Source: Acanthornis magna (lineage: Eukaryota > Chordata > Aves > Passeriformes > Acanthizidae). From it: a stretch of 64,000 nt of DNA. Under the pieces are notes generated by a model, which worked only from the letters and a program-made list of their open reading frames with translations, had not been told where the DNA came from and did not search any database. Position 1 is the first letter of the stretch; every line of letters begins with the position of its first letter. Below are positions 57,936 to 64,000 of the stretch, piece by piece. The stretch covers positions 620,001 to 684,000 of the forward strand of contig JAWUZG010000177.1 of the NCBI GenBank assembly GCA_036785705.1, written 5' to 3'. A program made the position numbers and the translations under genes.

Positions 57936-59754
57936 AGGCCCCTGAGTGTTTTAGGGAGAGAACCATTGCATTTTGCTCCTCAGAGGAAAATTCTGAGGCT
58001 CTGAGGTCTGTGGGGGGAAAAAAAAGCTTTAATGCCATAAGTGGGTTTTTCAACTGTTTCTCAATACTTTGCTGAGCATTTATAATAGGCAAAATTTTTG
58101 ATTTTTCACTAACGAGTGAATTACTCTTCAGCTTTGGATGGCTACAATCTGTTCAGTGGCTTTAAGGCAGCAGGTGAGAGTAAATTCAAGCTTCCTTTTG
58201 GGTCCTGCTTGTGCTGCTTTGTTCCTTCATCTGTGGTGCTGAGGCAGAGGATTCTTGGGGAGCTTGGAGCTCATTGAGTTTTCTAGAAAAGTTCAGCCTC
58301 GTGCAGAAGTGGTAGGGCTGGCAGTTACCTATATAAATATATATAAATGTGAATATGTTTTCCTGTGTATTTGTTTTGGAAATGACCTATTCCTGGCCTT
58401 GATGTGAGCTGTTGGGGGAAACAGTTGAAGGCTTTAGGCGTTTGCAGAGTGACGGAGCTTCGGGACTCCTGAAAAAGTCTTTCTGCCTATCCTTCTGGTC
58501 CTTGGGCAGGATGCTAGAAATAGGAGATGAAAAATGCTTGTGACCTACAGATCAACTTCTACTAAAATGAATAGTCCCAAAGGACTTTTTTTATTAATCT
58601 AATTCCAGTGCAAATTCAGTGACCTCAGGGAAATAACAAGGTTCATTTTTTTTCCTCCTGAGAAATGTGCTCTACATCCCATGATAAAAACATTTCAGGA
58701 TTGTGTCTGATCATCTTCTCCTCTCTCCTGTCTTCCATCTGTGGGAGTGACTCCAGTGAATTAAGCATTTTGCATCTGTGTAATCTGTGGCTTTTTACTA
58801 TGTAAAATCAGGAGTCAATGAGATTTGGCTCAATGAATTTCTGTTTTAGCGTAGCATAAAAATGTCTCTCAGCAGACTAACAGCCAGTTGGAATTACTCT
58901 AATCCTGGTGAGCTCTTGCTAATGAGACAGGCATCTGCAGCCATCCAGCTGCCAAGTACAAATTCCAGGTATTTTACAGAGGAGGAGGGTTCTCATTTGG
59001 AAAAAAATCAAAATTAAGAAAACAAGCAAACTGTTCAGGAATCCCTCCTGGAAATCCCCACTGAGTTCATCATCTGCTACTCAGGATCTAAACTGATTTT
59101 CCTTCTGTTTGTCCTCTGTTTGGAATATCTTTCAGGGAGTTCGGAAATGCTGATGTATATTTATCATTGTTTCATAATCCTGTCCTGTTTTGTGATTCCC
59201 TCTTCAAAGTTCTTCCTGCAAAGTTCCTTTCCCAAACAATTTTGATCCTTTCTGTTTGGCAAACAGTGTGTTGACTTTTCTTCTTTCTTGCTACACATTT
59301 TAATTGGACTAAAACAAGCAGAGATGCCCTTGGCTTACTTTTCTGCAGTGTTAGCAGGAACATGGATAATCTCAAGAATATTAAGTATTCCTTGCTTTTC
59401 TCTCTCTTTTTTTTTTTTTTTTGTGCAGAGCAAGAAAAATAAATTATTCCTCTACTATGAGACTTAGATGGGAAATTCAGGTGTACTAGGTTTCAAATTC
59501 CAAGTGATTAATCCAGACTGGAAATATTGGAAATAACTAAATCCTAAACCTTACATTTCTGAAACTTGCTTGGTTTTTTCAGTAAAATAAAAGAAAAAAA
59601 ATCTCTTGGTTTTTTCCATTTGGGTTTTGATTTAAGCTCTTACCCTGTCCATAAGGAAATAATCTACAGGTGTTTAAGGCAAACTCATGTGAGTGGAGGG
59701 CTGAGAAAAAATCTTTTAGGGTATATTTAGTGTTGTTGCATGGAGTTATTTATC
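57936..59754. other. Intron 1, nothing recognised
   Basis: Unique A/T-rich sequence with an AATATATATAA-type run near 58330 and a T-run near 59408-59422. Confidence 0.5.
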
Positions 59755-59878
59755 CTTTTTGGTTGTAGGATGTGGTGTTTGGGGACATGATTTAGTGGGG
59801 AACCTTCAGTGCTGTGTTAATGGTTGGACTCTGTGATTTTACAGCTCTTTTCCAACCTCAATAATTCAGTAATGTTTT
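59755..59878 (+). repeat. CR1 LINE 3' tip (old)
   Basis: GGATGTGGTGTTTGGGGACA, TGATTTAGTGGGGAACCTTC, AATGGTTGGACTCTGTGATT and CTCTTTTCCAACCTCAATAA, ending TTCAGTAATG. It follows the CR1 end order of a diverged subfamily. Confidence 0.75.
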
Positions 59879-60124
59879 AAACTAGAGCAGACTAAAGGAC
59901 TGTAAATAAATGTCAGTTTTCTGGTCAAAATACAAATGTAATATTTTTAGTAGTGATTCTTTCCACAATATTTCCCCAAACAGGTAATTAAAAATCAAGA
60001 TGTTCCCAGTGCAGGTGTTTGTTCTGCACGCAGCAGAGCAAATGTGGCACTTGGCTGAGCCTGAAACTTGTGTTCATCTTGGTTTAGTTGCCCTTTCAGG
60101 GGTGAGAGGAGACCACAACTGTGC

Positions 60125-61140
60125 ATTGTCATTGTGTGATTTCAGTAGGAATTGTCACTGTGTGATTTCAGTAGGAATTGTCACTGTGTGATTTCAGTAG
60201 GAATTGTCACTGTGATTTCAGTAGGAATTGTCACTGTGTGATTTCAGTAGGAATTGTCATTGGGTGATTTCAGTAGGAATTGTCACTGGGTGATTTCAGT
60301 AGGAATTGTCACTGTGTGATTTCGGTAGGAATTGTCACTGTGTGATTTCAGTAGGAATTGTCACTGTGATTTCAGTAGGAATTGTGTGATTTCAGTAGGA
60401 ATTGTCACTGTGTGATTTCAGTAGGAATTGTCACTGTGTGATTTCAGTAGGAATTGTCATTGTGTGATTTCAGTAGGAATTGTCACTGTGTGGTTTCAGT
60501 AGGAATTGTCATTGTGTGATTTCAGTAGGAATTGTCACTGTGTGGTTTCAGTAGGAATCGTTGTGTGATTTCGGTAGGAATTGTCACTGTGTGATTTCGG
60601 TAGGAATTGTCACTGTGTGATTTCGGTAGGAATTGTCCTTGTGTGATTTCAGTAGGAATTGTCACTGTGTGATTTCGGTAGGAATTGTCACTCTGTGATT
60701 TCGGTAGGAATTGTCACTGTGTGATTTCAGTAGGAATTGTCACTGTGTGATTTCAATAGGAATTGTCACTGTGATTTCAGTAGGAATTGTCACTGTGTGA
60801 TTTCAGTCGGAATTGTCACTGTGATTTCAGTAGGAATTGTCACTGTGTGATTTCAGTAGGAATTGTCACTGTGTGATTTCAGTAGGAATTGTCACTGTGT
60901 GATTTCGGTAGGAATTGTCACTGTGTGATTTCAGTAGGAATTGTTGTGTGATTTTGGTAGGAATTGTCACTGTGTGATTTCGGTAGGAATTGTCACTGTG
61001 TGATTTCAGTAGGAATTGTCACTATGTGATTTCGGTAGGAATTGTCCTTGTGTGGTTTCAGTAGGAATTGTCATTGTGATTTCAGTAGAAGGTGTCACTG
61101 TGATTTCGGTAGAAATTGTCATTGTGATTTCAGTAGGAAT
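60125..61140 (+). repeat. 24-26-bp minisatellite, about 40 copies, in EXOC4 intron 1
   Basis: Units join TGTCACTGTG, (TG)ATTTCAGTAGG and AAT. I count 40 occurrences of the GATTTCAGTAGGAAT-type core. Length varies because TG is present or absent before ATTTC, and a few units lack CAC. A CAG/CGG polymorphism (TTTCAG versus TTTCGG) recurs in clusters. The array ends about 1.8 kb before exon 2. Confidence 0.97.
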
Positions 61141-61852
61141 CACTTCTGGGATCTCCAAGGTCTCTGATTTCCTGCTCTACTGGCTTTGTCCTTCTGCCAC
61201 CTCTTGTGCTTTCTGAGATCAGGAACTGTTTGACCTCTCAGGCTTCACAAACAGCTCTGCTTTGCTGGGCAAATGTCATGTGTTTTTAGCAAAATGTATT
61301 CTTCCTCTAGACAGGACAAGTTAAATTCAGATACAACGATGAAACACTGGGCAACACAATATGAATCTGCTTAAAAATTACGGTTGGAAGTTGTTAGGAA
61401 GCCTGAGTTGGATGGGAATTTGCTGGAGCAGTGGAAAGGCTCATGGCATCCTCTGGTGTAGTCTTAGCTTTGGAGAGAGATCTGCAGCTTTTGTAACCAA
61501 CTGCTGGCACTGCAGATGGATTCTTTGGCAAATCCAGAGTCCTGAAATCGAAATTTGTTTGATTAAAAACACAAACCTTTCTAGCCTGTGCTGTGGCCAG
61601 TTTGGTTGTGCTGCTCCCTTGTCTCCTGTGATCCTAGAGAGGATGGATGTTTTCATGAGCTGCTGGGACAGGCGATCCTGCCCAGCTCCAAACCCGAACA
61701 GTGTCAGCTCCTGAGGAGGATATTCCTGTGTCCAGTGTGCTGAGGAACGTTCTGCCAGCAGAAATAAGCAGTTCTTCACAAAGAAAATGGATTTATCTGC
61801 GTGAACTCTTAACAGAGGATGGCTTTCTGCCAGACAGTCTTGCATGTGATTT
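61141..61852. other. Intron 1, nothing recognised
   Basis: Unique sequence. The 117-codon + and 134-codon - strand frames here have no recognisable domain. Confidence 0.5.
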
Positions 61853-61975
61853 TCATTATGGAATTATGGAGTGGTTTGGATTGGAAGGTTCCTGAAGGTG
61901 GTCTAGGTCCAACCCCCCATGCCCTGCCTTACACTAAAATTTCTATTTTCTGCCCCCTGACCAACCTGGTCTAGA
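61853..61975 (-). repeat. CR1 LINE 3' end
   Basis: CATTATGGAATTATGGAGTG, GTTTGGATTGGAAGGTTCCT and GGTCCAACCCCCCATGCCCT, ending near CCAACCTGGTC. Antisense to EXOC4; older copy. Confidence 0.85.
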
Positions 61976-62943
61976 GTTCTTACTTTTCAAATACTTTTTG
62001 CATGATATTAAAGAGCTTTAGATACAATACAGTTTAAAAAACTCACCTTTTTTTGTGAAAAGATTTAAGACACAACTAAAAATATTTGTGAGTAGAATAT
62101 TATGATTATAAACATTATTATATGAATATTATTATAAACTTTAGAAAGCATTCCTGTTTCTGTAGCTACCATGAAGCATGGAACTGGAAATGCTGCAATT
62201 AATTTTATTCATTGGAAGAAGCTGTTTTGAGGGGAGACTTGTGGGGGGCTGCAACTTCAGGAGGGGCAGCTCTGATCTCTGTGTGACAGGGACAGGTCCT
62301 GAGGGACTCTATTTCAGTTATCTAGAGGCACTTTAAAGGTATGTGGAGCTGGGATTATTATGCTCTCAAAGGGAGAAAGAGAAGATTGTGTTGATTCTCA
62401 AACAGAAATTTGCAGTGACATCAAGAAGCTCTGAGCTATGTCCAGTTTCCCAAAGTTTCCAGCAGTTTTGTTGGAATCTCAATTTATTTAAGTAAAAATA
62501 AAATCTGACTAGGTAATGTGAGTCAGAGATTAAAACAAATAAAGGGGGAAATAGGATGGATTTGTGAAGGATTTCTCCGTGTCCCTGTGACATCTCTTAC
62601 CTTTGCTTAAGTTATAGGAACTACACCACTGCACAAGTTGCATTGATTCCTGAGTCCGAAGTTAGGATTTTTTTCCTTCTAGCTCTTTATAAATAATAAA
62701 TCAGGAGATATTCCATATTTTACATTGTGCCTGTATTAATGACTCACTGGCAACGTGAAAACTAATAGAAAACTTCCCCTGAAAAGCAAAGAAAAAAGCT
62801 CTGAAGCTTTCGAAAACTGTCAGAGTACTAAACCACAATATTGCTGAGCTTTATTTCCTTGCAGTGCATTGATCTCTACAAACACTGGAACAAACTCCAG
62901 CAGCCTTCAGTACAAATAACTTTTGCCATCTCGGTGTCCTCAG
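61976..62943. other. Intron 1, 3' end
   Basis: Unique A/T-rich sequence leading to the exon 2 acceptor at 62941-62943 (CAG). TTTCCTTGCAG at 62857-62867 is a stronger-looking acceptor 76 bp upstream, but the coding frame begins only at 62944. Confidence 0.55.
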
Positions 62944-63133
62944 GACTCTATCCACCAGCGATGACGTGGAGGACCGCGAGAACGAGAAGGGGCGGCTGGA
63001 GGAGGCGTACGAGAAGTGTGACCGCGACCTGGACGAGCTGATCGTGCAGCACTACACCGAGCTGACCACGGCCATCCGCACCTACCAGAGCATCACCGAG
63101 CGCATCACCAACTCCCGCAACAAGATCAAGCAG
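62944..63133 (+). CDS. EXOC4: EXOC4 (SEC8) exon 2
   Basis: Second coding exon, 190 bp. Its first G completes the split Arg codon from exon 1. The following 63 codons begin [20 protein letters not shown] and end NSRNKIKQ, matching the vertebrate EXOC4 N-terminus residue for residue as far as I can recall. This charged helical segment belongs to the N-terminal coiled-coil region through which Sec8 packs with its exocyst partners. The acceptor is CCTCAG|G with a modest pyrimidine tract; the donor is CAG|GTGAGAG, close to consensus, phase 0. Nearly every third codon position is G or C, in sharp contrast to the A/T-rich intron sequence before it. The rest of the roughly 970-residue protein lies beyond the right edge. 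An open frame covering the same bases but shifted by one (62841-63041) is a shadow. Confidence 0.97.
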
Positions 63134-64000
63134 GTGAGAGCCACCCCGGGGTGTTTGTGGGTTGGGGTCAGGCCACAGGCTCTGCTCCAGGTGTCCATCT
63201 CCTTTTCCTGGATCCAGGTGTCCATCTCCCTTTTCCTGGATCCAGGTGTCCATCTCCCTTTTCCTGGATCCAGGTGTCCGTCTCCCTTTTCCTGGATCCA
63301 GGTGTCTCTCTCCCTTTTCCTGGATCCAGGTGTACATCTCCCTTTTCCTGGATCCAGGTGTCTCTCTCCCTTTTCCTGGATCCAGGTGTACATCTCCTTT
63401 TCCTGGGTCCAGGTGTCCATCTCCTTTTCCTGGATCCAGGTGTCCATCTCCTTTTCCTGGATCCAGGTGTCCATCTCCCTTTCCCTGGATCCAGGTGTCC
63501 ATCTCCTTTTCCTGGATCCAGGTGTACATCTGCCATTTCCTGGATCCAGATGTCCATCTCCCTTTTCCTGGATCCAGGTGTCCATCTCCCTTTTCCTGGA
63601 TCCAGGTGTCCATCTCCCTTTTCCTGGATCCAGGTGTTCATCTCCCTTTTCCTGGATCCAGGTGTACATCTCCTTTTCCTGGATCCAGGTGTCCATCTCC
63701 TTTTCCTGGATCCAGGTGTCCATCTCCTTTTTCCTGGATCCAGGTGTATATCTCCTTTTTCCTGGATCCAGGTGTATATCTCCTTTTTCCTGGATCCAGG
63801 TGTATATCTCCTTTTTCCTGGATCCAGGTGTCCATCTCCTTTTTCCTGGATCCAGGTGTATATCTCCCTTTTCCTGGGTCCAGGTGTCCATCTCCTTTTT
63901 CCTGGCTGCTGTTGTTTTAGTGGTGGTTTTGCTACCAGAGATGGAAGCTCCAAGCTCCCGTCCCTTTGTTTTTCCAGCTTCTTGTCATCGTTCTGAGCTG
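63134..64000 (+). other. EXOC4: EXOC4 intron 2, 5' part (truncated by window)
   Basis: Begins with the donor GTGAGAG. About 50 bp of unique sequence is followed by a 26-copy, 27-28-bp minisatellite (63187-63904) and then about 95 bp of unique sequence to the window edge. Confidence 0.93.
63187..63904 (+). repeat. 27-28-bp minisatellite, 26 copies, at start of EXOC4 intron 2
   Basis: Each unit reads CCAGGTGTCCATCTCC followed by CTTTTCCTGGAT, and I count 26 CCAGGTGT-type starts. Variation is mainly CCATCTC/TCTCTC/ATATCTC and one fewer or extra C or T. The consensus contains no stop codon in any of the six frames, which is why frames of 221-281 codons run across it on both strands; none is a gene. 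Each unit holds a GGATCC word and a pyrimidine tract followed by CAG|GTGT. Confidence 0.97.

Larger units (their letters stand above)
44822..62943 (+). other. EXOC4: EXOC4 intron 1 (18,122 bp)
   Basis: Bounded by GTAGGG at the 5' end and CCTCAG at the 3' end, phase 2. It contains six CR1 fragments, one sense-strand solo LTR, two large minisatellites and several homopolymer runs. No additional exon-like open segment with convincing splice sites was recognised inside it. Confidence 0.93.

Noticed and set aside
60125..61140. CRISPR-like array of regularly spaced units
   Set aside because: There are no unique spacers; the whole unit repeats. The sequence is avian intron DNA.
63082..63996. Very long overlapping open frames on both strands (up to 281 codons)
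   Set aside because: They lie in the 27-28-bp minisatellite, whose unit has no stop in any frame. The products are pure period repeats on both strands.

Overview
The window is nuclear DNA of a bird, most likely a songbird. It is densely littered with CR1 LINE 3' fragments in both orientations, several of the short G/C-rich type typical of passerines, and it carries endogenous-retrovirus LTRs. I recall those LTR families as passerine, but that assignment is from memory and is not proven here. There are no SINEs and no tRNA or rRNA genes that I can see.

Only one gene is supported: the 5' end of EXOC4 (SEC8, exocyst subunit 4) on the + strand. A CpG-rich promoter (about 44550-44840) holds a ZNF143-like element and two inverted CCAAT boxes. 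Exon 1 coding sequence is 44736-44821, intron 1 is 18,122 bp (44822-62943), exon 2 is 62944-63133, and intron 2 runs off the right edge. Together the exons give the first 92 residues of the protein.

Positions 1 to about 44550 look like an intergenic gene desert. In human, CHCHD3 lies upstream of EXOC4 in the opposite orientation, so this is probably the CHCHD3-EXOC4 spacer, although no CHCHD3 exon is visible. The desert holds these elements: a 22-bp minisatellite (1.0 kb), a 100-bp satellite in five copies (2.3-2.8 kb), AT-rich and pentanucleotide microsatellites (4.0 and 6.0-6.4 kb), and a roughly 56-bp minisatellite in ten copies (11.7-12.25 kb). It also holds two G/T-rich low-complexity tracts, a three-copy repeat of about 235 bp (39.3-40.0 kb), many CR1 fragments, and four solo LTRs or LTR remnants (18.5, 21.1, 27.2 and 38.1 kb), each with a matching target-site duplication. 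A possible retroviral 3' end with LTR lies at 42.3 kb.

Intron 1 holds a long CR1 (45.1-45.85 kb), further CR1 copies, a sense-oriented solo LTR (56.2-56.7 kb), and two large minisatellites: 38 bp x 17 at 52.1 kb, and about 24-26 bp x 40 at 60.1-61.1 kb. Intron 2 opens with a third array, 27-28 bp x 26 at 63.2-63.9 kb, starting about 50 bp after the exon 2 donor. All long open frames other than the EXOC4 exons fall in repeats or show no protein-like features. I found no new multi-gene system. The most notable points are the array sitting directly downstream of exon 2, the LTR with its own poly(A) signal inside intron 1, and several cleanly dated nested insertions.
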